This document shows positions 8,134-15,273 of a stretch of DNA of 16,994 nt, one piece after another; position 1 is the stretch's first letter; each line of letters begins with the position of its first letter. The position numbers and the translations under genes are program-made. Origin of the DNA: Selenomonadaceae bacterium UBA3796. Lineage in GTDB: Bacteria > Bacillota > Negativicutes > Selenomonadales > Selenomonadaceae. The stretch is from positions 1 through 16,994 of the forward strand of contig DFES01000158.1 in the NCBI GenBank assembly GCA_002369175.1, given 5' to 3'. The notes under the pieces were generated by a model. The model was not told where the DNA came from. It ran no database searches and saw only the letters and a list, made by a program, of their open reading frames with translations.

Positions 8134-9315
8134 TCAATGATGAATCTCCCGTTCCGCAAACCATCCTTCTGCCCGCTTTGCGAGAGCGTTTGCCGGTTTC
8201 TCCACCATGCGGTGCATGGCATACGTGAGCAACGCAATGACGGGAATGCTGGCAAGCACCGCAAGAGCCAGGCTGTATCCGTAGGCATGACCGTCATGCA
8301 GGAAATGAAGGAAGACTGCGCCTCCCAGGGAACAGAGCACCGGAACGTGAACCAGATAAAGGGCGAAGGAATATTTTCCCACCAACACCAGATGCGGTTT
8401 CGCCAGAATACGCTTCAGAAGAGCGCTTTGCAGGACTCCATAGACGAGAAATGCAGCACCCAGGATGTGATAGAATCCTTCGCTGTCCACCTGATGCGCC
8501 GCAAAACAGGAAAAGTTCATCCAGCGAAAAACCTCATGCCTGCCATCCGGAATATAGGAGGACATGAGAACACCTACGCCCAGAGCCGCCCATGAGAGGG
8601 ACCTCCATGCGGCCAGCCTCTGCCACAGGCTCCTTCCCTCGGAAGAACAGGCCAGATCGCTCAGTGCCACACCCAGGACAAAGGAAAGATAATAGGTCTT
8701 CCAAAAGAGCAGAACAAGTACCAAATAGAGGAACCACCGTCCTGTCCGCCTTCCGAAAAGGGCAAGGAACGCGAAGGAGAGGAAAGATCCCTTCATTTCC
8801 ACCTCCATGGTCCAGAGGACGGGATTGTAAGAGATGCGCGGATCATATCCAAAATAAATATCCCAGCATCCTTCCCTGAGCGCAGCAAGGAAGCTCGCCG
8901 GAAAACGGAAAATCTCCCCGACCAGCGGGAAAGAATGCGCCACGGGAAAGACCGCCTCCGTCCGCATCCATCCGGCCTTCATCAGCAAATACGTCAAGAG
9001 GATGGAGGCCAGTGCCGGCGCCGTGAGGCGAATGTAGCGCCGAAGCGCTGCCGAGGTGAGGAGGGTGGTTTCCCTTCTTTCCCAGAAGCGCCAGGAAAGG
9101 ACGAAGCCGCTCAGGACGAAAAAAACACAGACACCGCAGTTGCCATTATAGAGGAACTGTGGAAGGAGCGAAAGAATCCGTTCCCCGCTCCACGACAAGT
9201 GCGCGGTATTCGGATCCCCTGTAATCGCCGTGGGAAGAAATATGTAGAAGATGTGAAAAACCACAACAGACAGTGAGAATATTCCCCGGAGTCCGTCTAA
9301 ATACGCCAGTCTCAT
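8134..9315 (-). CDS. Acyltransferase-3 family integral membrane protein (OafA/YrhL-like)
   Basis: A 393-residue polytopic membrane protein of the acyltransferase-3 family (OafA, OacA, NodX, YrhL relatives). LDGLRG (6-11) and the histidine of VVVFH (21) at the end of the first helix are family hallmarks; FFVLSGFVLS (about 65-74) and the following arginine-rich RRYIRL loop also match. About ten hydrophobic segments are seen, with no C-terminal SGNH domain. Such proteins move acetyl or other acyl groups onto sugars at the membrane, often O-acetylating O-antigen. It sits between the SDR and KAS III genes, so it may O-acylate the same glycan or even the acylated sugar; donor and target are unknown. 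The ATG at 9315 follows the SDR stop by 31 nt; its ribosome site (GATGGA) is modest. The end lies 28 nt before the KAS III start. Confidence 0.9.
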   Translation of the reverse strand: MRLAYLDGLRGIFSLSVVVFHIFYIFLPTAITGDPNTAHLSWSGERILSLLPQFLYNGNCGVCVFFVLSGFVLSWRFWERRETTLLTSAALRRYIRLTAPALASILLTYLLMKAGWMRTEAVFPVAHSFPLVGEIFRFPASFLAALREGCWDIYFGYDPRISYNPVLWTMEVEMKGSFLSFAFLALFGRRTGRWFLYLVLVLLFWKTYYLSFVLGVALSDLACSSEGRSLWQRLAAWRSLSWAALGVGVLMSSYIPDGRHEVFRWMNFSCFAAHQVDSEGFYHILGAAFLVYGVLQSALLKRILAKPHLVLVGKYSFALYLVHVPVLCSLGGAVFLHFLHDGHAYGYSLALAVLASIPVIALLTYAMHRMVEKPANALAKRAEGWFAEREIHH

Positions 9316-9346
9316 TCCATCATCCGTTTCTCGATGTTTATTCTCT

Positions 9347-10081
9347 CTACGCCATATAGCCCCCGTCCATGGTGAAGGTGCTGCCTGTGACCCATTTGGC
9401 CCGGTCGCTCAAGAGGAAGAGGGCAAGCCCTGCCGCATCCTCCGGCATGCCGTTCCCCAAAGGGGCCTCCACTCCCTTGGCATCGACGCCGGATTCCCTC
9501 GTCATGGGCGTATCCACCCATCCAAGACATAGACTGTTCACACGCTGGCGCCTGGGAAGGAGCTCCAGCGCAGAGCCCCGCACCATGGCTTCCAGTGCTC
9601 CCTTGGTGGCGGCATAGATGCCGAGTCCCGGCTGTCCCTTATGAGCGCTCACCGAGGACAGGAATACATGGGACGCTCCCGGAAGGCTCAGTTTCTTTCC
9701 GGAGGCGAGCTTCAACAAGGACATGCCTGCCCAGAGGTTCACGTCCATCATGCGCTGGAGCTCTTCCTTCCGCCAAACCCGAAGGGGCATGAGTCCGGTG
9801 ATGCCCGCAGCATGAACACTGCCCGAAAGCATGCCCTTTTCCTCAACGAAGGCATGCAAAGCTGACTTCAGCGTCTCCTCCTCCGTCACATCCACATCTT
9901 GCCCACGGAACCTCTCCCCGAAGGAAGCAAAAGCCTCCTGATGCTCCCGCATATGGCGAGCCAGCCCGAGGACAGAGGCTCCCGACTCCAAAAGTTCCCT
10001 TGCCGTCTCATGACCGATGCCGGAGGATGCTCCGGTAACGACAAAATTCTGCCCCGTGAAGTCAAAGCGGAGGTTTCCCAT
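9347..10081 (-). CDS. SDR-family oxidoreductase, FabG-like 3-oxoacyl-ACP reductase
   Basis: A 244-residue classical short-chain dehydrogenase/reductase. It has the NAD(P)-binding TGASSGIG (17-24), an AAG at 91-93, N115 in DVNLWAG, and the catalytic S143, Y156 and K160 (Y-x3-K). The C-terminus TGSTFTMDGGYMA is the FabG-type ending. Its start ATG at 10081 shares one base with the ACP stop (TGATG), and GGAGGAAGG just upstream is a good ribosome site, so it should be translated together with the ACP. With the KAS III and ACP neighbours, the likely reaction is reduction of a 3-oxoacyl-ACP to the 3-hydroxyacyl-ACP. A role as a sugar dehydrogenase cannot be excluded from sequence alone, but the neighbours make the acyl role more likely. 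Confidence 0.88.
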   Translation of the reverse strand: MGNLRFDFTGQNFVVTGASSGIGHETARELLESGASVLGLARHMREHQEAFASFGERFRGQDVDVTEEETLKSALHAFVEEKGMLSGSVHAAGITGLMPLRVWRKEELQRMMDVNLWAGMSLLKLASGKKLSLPGASHVFLSSVSAHKGQPGLGIYAATKGALEAMVRGSALELLPRRQRVNSLCLGWVDTPMTRESGVDAKGVEAPLGNGMPEDAAGLALFLLSDRAKWVTGSTFTMDGGYMA

Positions 10082-10305
10082 CAGCCTTCCTCCGCCTTCA
10101 TCACCACATCGTAGAGATCCGCCAGTGTCACCGTATTCTTGACATCCGCCATGCGCAGGGTCTTTCCGTACTCCACGTTGACCATGGCAAGAAAACTGAT
10201 GGACATGAGAGAATCCCAATTCTCCAGCTTGCGGTACTCCGTCTCCGGCTTCAATTCCACATCGTCCTCGATGATCTCATCAATCAGTTCCAAAAATCTC
10301 TCCAT
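10081..10305 (-). CDS. Stand-alone acyl carrier protein
   Basis: A 74-residue acidic, helical protein of ACP size. The 4'-phosphopantetheine attachment site is visible as W30-D31-S32-L33-M34, the DSL motif at the start of helix 2. The ATG at 10305 is preceded by GAGG about 8 nt upstream and lies just after the stop of the NeuD-like gene, whose end carries the ribosome site. The open frame extends upstream but overlaps that gene out of phase and shows nothing ACP-like. The next gene, an SDR, starts on its stop codon. This is not the housekeeping acpP context (no fabD, fabF or rnc next to it), and the sequence differs from the common DSLDTVEL form, so it is probably a dedicated carrier for the acyl group put on the sugar. 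Confidence 0.92.
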   Translation of the reverse strand: MERFLELIDEIIEDDVELKPETEYRKLENWDSLMSISFLAMVNVEYGKTLRMADVKNTVTLADLYDVVMKAEEG

Positions 10306-10315
10306 ACTCTCTACC

Positions 10316-10951
10316 TCACATATTCTTTCCTGGCACACCGCAGACAAAAGCCGCCTCCGGCGCATCCCGAAGCGCTGAGGAATTGGCCGCAACAATGCCT
10401 TCCTTGCCGAGTTTTTTCTTTGGCGCAAGCATGGAATGGGTGGAGAGGAAGCAGCATTCCCCTGTCTGGGCAAATCCCAGCACCGTCGCATAGGGAGCAA
10501 GGACAGTATAATCGCCCACTTTCCCATCATGCCCCACGCCGGCGTATGCATTCAGCATGCAGAAATCCCCCAGTTCCACATAAGAACTCACCAGTGAGAA
10601 GGGGTAGAGAATGATTCCCTGGCCAAGCTTCGCCGTAGGAAATACCTGCGCCTTCGGATGCACCAAGGAAAGGAACTTCGCCCCCCGCTCCTTCATCTTG
10701 CGGGCAACAGCTCTCCGATCCTCCGGATTCCCAAGCCCCAGCAGGAACCGATCCCCCGCCGCTGGCTCATACCCCTGTATAGTGCCCACAATAGGGGCCT
10801 TCTCCTTCAGCTCCGGAAAGGGGTCAAGATCCCCCGGCTGGTCGGAGAGAAATCCCTTTACACGGTATTCCTCTTGGGGAAAGGTGTCGAAAACCATTTC
10901 ATAAACTTCACGGGCACAGCCGCCCGCTCCTACGATCACGATATCTGTCAT
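10316..10951 (-). CDS. NeuD/PglD/VioB-like sugar acyltransferase (left-handed beta-helix)
   Basis: A 211-residue sugar acyltransferase of the NeuD/PglD class. The N-terminal Rossmann-like domain begins MTDIVIVGAGG (1-11) and binds the nucleotide sugar. From about residue 95 the hexapeptide-repeat left-handed beta-helix follows, with H141 in GVGHDGKVGDY at the position of the catalytic histidine of the family, and it ends in the usual VCGVPGKNM. Family members N-acylate 4-amino-4,6-dideoxy sugars (PglD, VioB) or O-acetylate sialic acid. Following an aminotransferase and preceding an ACP, it most likely N-acylates the new amino sugar, perhaps using acyl-ACP instead of acetyl-CoA. The ATG at 10951 is chosen because it gives the standard N-terminus; GGGAG lies 11 nt upstream. 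A GTG at 10963 is also in frame. The gap from the aminotransferase is 27 nt. Confidence 0.88.
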   Translation of the reverse strand: MTDIVIVGAGGCAREVYEMVFDTFPQEEYRVKGFLSDQPGDLDPFPELKEKAPIVGTIQGYEPAAGDRFLLGLGNPEDRRAVARKMKERGAKFLSLVHPKAQVFPTAKLGQGIILYPFSLVSSYVELGDFCMLNAYAGVGHDGKVGDYTVLAPYATVLGFAQTGECCFLSTHSMLAPKKKLGKEGIVAANSSALRDAPEAAFVCGVPGKNM

Positions 10952-10978
10952 GCCGCAACACACTCCCTTTCCACAAGG

Positions 10979-12118
10979 CTATGCCTGAAAGCTCTTCAAT
11001 ATCCCGCAAATCTTCCTGACATCCTCCGCCTCGAGCTTTCCGTACATGGGCATGGAAAGAACCTCGCGCCCCACCTTTTCCGCCACGGGAAGCTGCCCCG
11101 GAGCTGCCGAGGAAAGCTGGCGATAGCAGGTGTACTCGCTGCAGAGTGGATGGAAGTACTTCCGGGCGAACACGTTGTACTCCTTGAAGTGGTCGTACAC
11201 GTAATCACGGGAACGCCCGAACTTCTCTTCGTCGATGCGGATGACGTAGTACTGATGGTTGAGGCGCACATGTTCCTCCACCTTGGGCATGAGCGTGATG
11301 CCCGGAACGCCTCCCAACTCCTCATCGTAGATTTTCCCCAGTGCAATGCGCTTCTCCCGTTCCTTTTCCACATAGCCCAGCATGATGCGGCCGATAGCCG
11401 CCTGCACTTCGTTCATCTTGCCGTTGATGCCGGGCATGACCACTTCTTCCTCATTCTTGATGCCGAAGTTCTTCAGCAGGTCAATGCGCTCCTTGAGATT
11501 CGCATCTTTGTGGACCAGCGCTCCGCCCTCCACCGTATGATAGAGCTTCGTCGCATGGAAGCTCAGCATGGAGATGTCGCCGAAGTTCCCGATGCCCTTG
11601 CCGTCAATCTCCACGCCAAAGGCATGCGCCGCATCGTAGACGACCCTGAGGCCGTATTTGTCCGCCACTTTCTGGATTTTTTCCACATCGCAGGGAGTGC
11701 CGAAGACATGAACGGCAAGAATCGCCGTGGTCTGGGGCGTAATCATGGATTCGATTTTCTCCGCATCTATGTTCATGGTGACAGGGTCGATGTCACAAAA
11801 GATGGGACGGATGTTGTTCCAGGAAAGCACATGGGGCGTCGCCGCAAAGGTGAAGGGCGTGGTGATGACATCTCCCATGAGCCGGAGGCTCTGGCAAGCC
11901 ACCATGAGGGCGATGGTGCCGTTGTTGAATAGATTGAGATAAGGAACCTTCAGATACTCCGTCAGCTCCTTTTCCAGCATAGCATGCTGGGGTCCGTTGT
12001 TGGTGAGCCATTCAGCCCGCCAGATATCCTCCAGCTTTGCCGTCACTTCCTCAATGGTGGGAAAGACCGGCTTCGTAACGTAGATCGGCGCGCTAAACCC
12101 TTGTATCTCCTTGCTCAT
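10979..12118 (-). CDS. DegT/DnrJ/EryC1/StrS sugar aminotransferase (VioA/FdtB-like)
   Basis: A 379-residue PLP-dependent sugar aminotransferase. D162 in YDAAHAFG contacts the PLP ring nitrogen and K191 in SFHATKLYHTVEGGA is the Schiff-base lysine; WLTNNGP (37-43) and the C-terminal SMPMYGKLE region are also typical. The SFHATK-x4-T-x-EGG form is close to what I remember for VioA and FdtB/QdtB, which act on dTDP-4-keto- or 3-keto-6-deoxyhexoses. The most likely product is dTDP-4-amino-4,6-dideoxyglucose (viosamine), but the exact position cannot be fixed from sequence. The ATG at 12118 overlaps the wzt stop as ATGA, showing coupling to the exporter. The 4,6-dehydratase that would make its substrate is not in the window. 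Confidence 0.9.
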   Translation of the reverse strand: MSKEIQGFSAPIYVTKPVFPTIEEVTAKLEDIWRAEWLTNNGPQHAMLEKELTEYLKVPYLNLFNNGTIALMVACQSLRLMGDVITTPFTFAATPHVLSWNNIRPIFCDIDPVTMNIDAEKIESMITPQTTAILAVHVFGTPCDVEKIQKVADKYGLRVVYDAAHAFGVEIDGKGIGNFGDISMLSFHATKLYHTVEGGALVHKDANLKERIDLLKNFGIKNEEEVVMPGINGKMNEVQAAIGRIMLGYVEKEREKRIALGKIYDEELGGVPGITLMPKVEEHVRLNHQYYVIRIDEEKFGRSRDYVYDHFKEYNVFARKYFHPLCSEYTCYRQLSSAAPGQLPVAEKVGREVLSMPMYGKLEAEDVRKICGILKSFQA

Positions 12119-13464
12119 GTGTTCACGATCCTTTCCATACGGTTTCCAGCTCCACACCGGAAAATCGCCACATCATTGCTCCAATGAACATGACCGTACA
12201 AGTGGTGATGGGGATCCGTCACCACGGAGAACTGCAGGGCACAGGGAACAAAATCGCAGAATTCCACCTTGCCGATAGTGACATCCTGCGGAATCGACAT
12301 GCATGCCGCCACATTATAACTGCCTTCCTGCAGTTCTGCCCGGAACTTCCAATCGATGATGTACTTCTTCCCCGCATCAGCTGAGAACATGGGAAGTTCT
12401 TCAATCCCGGTATCGGAATAGACCACCTCCACGCCGCTTGCGCTTCGGATATGGTACGCAAAGCCGAGAATGGGGATATCCTCATGCGCCTGAAAGACGA
12501 ACCGAAGGCAGACCTGCTGCCCGTACTCCACCTGGGAAAGCTCCCTTCCCCGCCCATCCAGGAGCTGCACGTTAAGGAACTCTGCCTTGCCGTTCTGGAT
12601 CCTGTCATAAGAGGCATTCCTCAAAAACTTCTCATTGTCTCCGCTCCAGGCTTCGCTTCCCTGTGTCTCCCCCTCCTCCTGGGGGGGCTCCCCTTCGGGG
12701 GACGGAGCCTTCACCACATCCTGCTCTGAGCGCACCTTTGCAGCAAAATACTTCTCGATGGCCTCCTTGCTCTCCCCGTCAAAGATCACCCTGCCATGCT
12801 CCATGAAGATGCCCCTCTGGCACAGACTGTGCAAGGCACCGATGTCATGGCTGACAAAGAGCACCGTCACACCGGTTGCCAGCATATGCTTCATGCGGTC
12901 GATGCACTTCGCCTGGAAAAAGGCATCCCCCACGGAGAGTGCCTCGTCCACAATGAGGATATCCGGCTCCACAAAAGCGTTCACAGCAAAGGCCAAGCGA
13001 GCGAACATTCCGCTGGAATACATCTTGACGGGCTGATGGATGAAATCCCCAATGTCGGCAAAAGCAATGATATCTTCCAGTTTTTCCTCCATCTGTTTCC
13101 GCTCGATGCCCATGACAACGCCGTTCATGTAAATGTTCTCCACTCCCGTCATTTCGGGATTGAAGCCGGCTCCCAGCTCCAACAGGGACGCAATGCGGCC
13201 ATGAACCTCGATGGTGCCGCCGGTGGGGGTGAGCACCCCCGTGATGATCTTGAGCAAGGTGGATTTTCCCGCGCCGTTCCGCCCAATGAAGCCCACCGTC
13301 TCTCCCCTGCCAATGGAGATGTTGACATCCCGCAGGGCGTAGAAGTCACGACTGTACCGCTTGTGGAAAGGAAGCAGCGCTTCCTTCAACCGATCCACCG
13401 GGTGGTCATATAACCTATATACTTTAGAAAGTTGCTTTATTTCTATTGCGAGGCCATTATCCAT
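12115..13464 (-). CDS. wzt: Wzt-type ABC transporter ATPase with C-terminal glycan-binding domain
   Basis: A 449-residue ATPase of the polysaccharide exporter. The nucleotide-binding domain has Walker A GRNGAGKST (61-69), the signature YSSGM (149-153), Walker B ILIVDE (169-174) and the H-loop H206. The SKVYRLYDHPVDRLKEAL start is typical of Wzt/TagH proteins. After a Pro/Glu-rich linker (about 252-275) comes a beta-rich domain of about 165 residues, as in Wzt of E. coli O9a, where it recognises the modified non-reducing end of the finished glycan. ATG 13464 is chosen because a purine-rich GTGGGGG lies about 8 nt before it and the N-terminus fits the family; ATG 13488 overlaps the wzm stop as ATGA and would add eight residues. 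The stop overlaps the next start as ATGA. Confidence 0.92.
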   Translation of the reverse strand: MDNGLAIEIKQLSKVYRLYDHPVDRLKEALLPFHKRYSRDFYALRDVNISIGRGETVGFIGRNGAGKSTLLKIITGVLTPTGGTIEVHGRIASLLELGAGFNPEMTGVENIYMNGVVMGIERKQMEEKLEDIIAFADIGDFIHQPVKMYSSGMFARLAFAVNAFVEPDILIVDEALSVGDAFFQAKCIDRMKHMLATGVTVLFVSHDIGALHSLCQRGIFMEHGRVIFDGESKEAIEKYFAAKVRSEQDVVKAPSPEGEPPQEEGETQGSEAWSGDNEKFLRNASYDRIQNGKAEFLNVQLLDGRGRELSQVEYGQQVCLRFVFQAHEDIPILGFAYHIRSASGVEVVYSDTGIEELPMFSADAGKKYIIDWKFRAELQEGSYNVAACMSIPQDVTIGKVEFCDFVPCALQFSVVTDPHHHLYGHVHWSNDVAIFRCGAGNRMERIVNT

Positions 13465-13484
13465 GAATCGTTCCCCCACCCCAC

Positions 13485-14294
13485 TCATAACATATCCGCA
13501 AAATGAGGCCGCATGCGCTTGAACACAAAGGCTCCGATGAAGAGTATGGCAAGCGTAACCAGCCAGAAATAGCCCGTCAGAAGGATATGCTGCCAAAACC
13601 ACTCATGGTAGATGAAACTCTGGCGGTACCCTTCCACGATGTAATAGGCGGGGTTCAGCTTCAAAACAGTATGGAACTGAGGTGGTATGATCTTCAGGCT
13701 CCAGAAAATCGGCGTACACCAAAAGCCAAGCTGCAACAGCATGGCCACCAGCTGTCCTACATCTCTGAGGAACACCGTCAAAGCCGACGTGAGCCATGAG
13801 ATGCCAAGGCAAAGGCAAAACATGGCCACCCCATAGTAGAAAATCTGGAAATTATAAACCGACAGGGAATAACCGTATACAGCAAACATCAGAAAGATTA
13901 CCAGTACGAAGAATCCGTGCACCAGAATGGCCGACATGAGTTTCACCATGGGGAGGAGTTCCACCCGGAAGACCACCTTCTTCACGAGAAAGCTGCTTTC
14001 CAGGATTGCCGTCGTGGCTCCCTGCAGGCTGTCCGAGATGAAGAACCAGGGAACCATGCCGCAGACAAGCCAGAGGATGAAGGGGAAATTGTCCACAGGC
14101 TGCGACTTGAAGCCCACCTGAAAGACGAACCAAAACACGAGAACCGTCACCGTCGGTTGTATGAAAGCCCAGAGAATCCCCAGGTACGATCCTACATACC
14201 GCTGCTGGAAATCCCGTTTCGTCATCTGCCAGAGCAACGCCCGGTTCCGAAGGATATCCCCCAGAAGCGACACAAATGCCCGAATATAGTGCAT
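13485..14294 (-). CDS. wzm: Wzm-type ABC transporter permease for polysaccharide export
   Basis: A 269-residue membrane protein of the ABC-2 polysaccharide exporter class (Wzm, KpsM, TagG). The N-terminal amphipathic segment, RDFQQRYVGSYLGILWAFIQP (about 27-47) and the VPWFFISDSLQGATTAILES stretch are characteristic, and about six hydrophobic helices follow. With Wzt it moves the undecaprenyl-diphosphate-linked glycan across the inner membrane, so no Wzx/Wzy is needed; none is seen. The ATG at 14294 has GGAGG 8 nt upstream. It is the first gene after an intrinsic terminator and an AT-rich gap of 112 nt, so it may begin a second transcript. Confidence 0.93.
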   Translation of the reverse strand: MHYIRAFVSLLGDILRNRALLWQMTKRDFQQRYVGSYLGILWAFIQPTVTVLVFWFVFQVGFKSQPVDNFPFILWLVCGMVPWFFISDSLQGATTAILESSFLVKKVVFRVELLPMVKLMSAILVHGFFVLVIFLMFAVYGYSLSVYNFQIFYYGVAMFCLCLGISWLTSALTVFLRDVGQLVAMLLQLGFWCTPIFWSLKIIPPQFHTVLKLNPAYYIVEGYRQSFIYHEWFWQHILLTGYFWLVTLAILFIGAFVFKRMRPHFADML

Positions 14295-14323
14295 ATACCT
14301 ATCCTCCGCTAAAAGTGCCGTGC

Positions 14324-14379
14324 ATAATACACGCCACTTCCTACTGAATCGTCAACCTCTCCAATTATGATACATTATA
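14324..14379 (-). promoter_or_regulatory. Possible promoter(s) for the wzm-wzt operon
   Basis: The AT-rich gap after the terminator contains a perfect TATAAT on the minus strand (14379-14374), though its -35 region is only pyrimidine-rich. Further on, TTGACG (14355-14350) is five of six for a -35 box and is followed by TATTAT (14329-14324), but the spacing of 20 is long. Either could start the transcript reading into wzm at 14294. Confidence 0.45.
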
Positions 14380-14383
14380 CACG

Positions 14384-14420
14384 AAAGAAAAGAAAAAGGG
14401 AAGGTTTCAGCAACCTCCCC
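14384..14420 (-). terminator. Intrinsic terminator over the stop of the GT2 gene
   Basis: On the minus strand GGGGAGGTT (14420-14412) pairs with AACCTTCCC (14406-14398), a nine-pair stem with one G-U and a five-base loop that contains the GT2 stop codon. It is followed at once by a T-rich run, TTTTTCTTTTCTTTC. This is a textbook rho-independent terminator and separates the first two genes from the exporter operon, at least partly. Confidence 0.85.
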
Positions 14421-15273
14421 ACCGAAAAGCAAGGTACTTTATTGCATCATCCAGGAGAAATTTCGCCAGGGCAATCGGATCCTTTCGTTCCCAGGAGACC
14501 CTCAGCTGCAGTTCCAGAAGCTTCCTTCCCGCCCCCTCGCTTTTGCCGAAGGTATCCAAGATCCAACGCTCCTGTCGCTGGAACTTCCCGATCTCCGAAT
14601 AGCGTTTCCATGCAGAGCGCAGGGAGAACTCATGGGAATGGCGCACTCTTGCATCTGCGGCATAGGCGAGTTTCCATCCGGCCATGAGGAGCTTCGCCCC
14701 CAGGTACATGTCCTCGCTGACGTTGAGCTTCGGAAAGCCCCCCACCTTTTTCACAGCCTCCACACGATAGGCCGTAAAGGCATCCGAGAGGAATGCAGCC
14801 CGAATGCCCAGCGTCTCCTTGTCCGCAAATGTAACGATGCGGCTTTCTTCCCCATAACTGAACTGCCGCTGGAGCGCCGTGCCAAAGGAGGCTCCCTCAT
14901 GGGGAAGCTGCCTTCCGTAGACAGCCCCCACTCCATCCTCCCGAAAGGGCTTCACGATATTCGCGAGAGCATCCCCATCATGGAGCATGACATCCTGTGT
15001 CATGAAGATGATGATATCCACATGAGGGGCAAGATGATCCACCGCCCTCTGCCGAGTGAGGCCATGATTGAATTCGGAGCGCGGAATGACGATGGTTTCA
15101 AAGCCGTAGCGCTCCGCCAGCTCTGCCGTTCCATCGGTGGAGGATGAGTCAATGACCAATTTTTCCGCCAGCTCACAGTGCTGCCTGCCGATCTGCCCAA
15201 GCAGCTCCCCGAAAACTGCTCCCGCGTTCAGCGTGGGAATCATAAGTCCCACCTTCCAATTCTCATATTCCAT
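14407..15273 (-). CDS. Family 2 glycosyltransferase, rhamnosyltransferase-type
   Basis: A 288-residue GT-A glycosyltransferase. Motifs are VIDSSSTDGT (40-49) for nucleotide binding, EFNHGLTR (67-74), TQD at 92-94 in the DXD region, and YGRQLPHEGAS (119-129). The FNHG-x-TR plus YGRQ-P combination is typical of GT2 enzymes annotated as rhamnosyltransferases in O-antigen loci, so it may add the first sugar(s), possibly rhamnose, to the lipid-linked primer. A later SEDMYLG segment fits the acid/base region. The ATG follows the stop of the initiating transferase directly (TGA then ATG), with AAAGG about 10 nt upstream. The stop codon lies in the loop of an intrinsic terminator. The sugar assignment is inferred from motif similarity only. 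Confidence 0.86.
   Translation of the reverse strand: MEYENWKVGLMIPTLNAGAVFGELLGQIGRQHCELAEKLVIDSSSTDGTAELAERYGFETIVIPRSEFNHGLTRQRAVDHLAPHVDIIIFMTQDVMLHDGDALANIVKPFREDGVGAVYGRQLPHEGASFGTALQRQFSYGEESRIVTFADKETLGIRAAFLSDAFTAYRVEAVKKVGGFPKLNVSEDMYLGAKLLMAGWKLAYAADARVRHSHEFSLRSAWKRYSEIGKFQRQERWILDTFGKSEGAGRKLLELQLRVSWERKDPIALAKFLLDDAIKYLAFRWGGC

Noticed and set aside
5229..8228. A 999-residue open frame on the + strand
   Set aside because: It lies antisense to three well-supported genes (GT fusion, KAS III, acyltransferase-3), runs across their boundaries, and its translation shows no domain; GC-rich codon use on the minus strand explains the lack of stops.
10658..11932. A 424-residue + strand open frame opposite the aminotransferase and NeuD-like gene
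   Set aside because: Mirror-frame shadow of two genes with clear catalytic motifs; histidine-rich, no recognisable domain.
13465..13602. Longer N-terminus for Wzt, open to 13602
   Set aside because: It overlaps wzm deeply and has no family similarity; starts at 13464 or 13488 fit the coupling and the family N-terminus.
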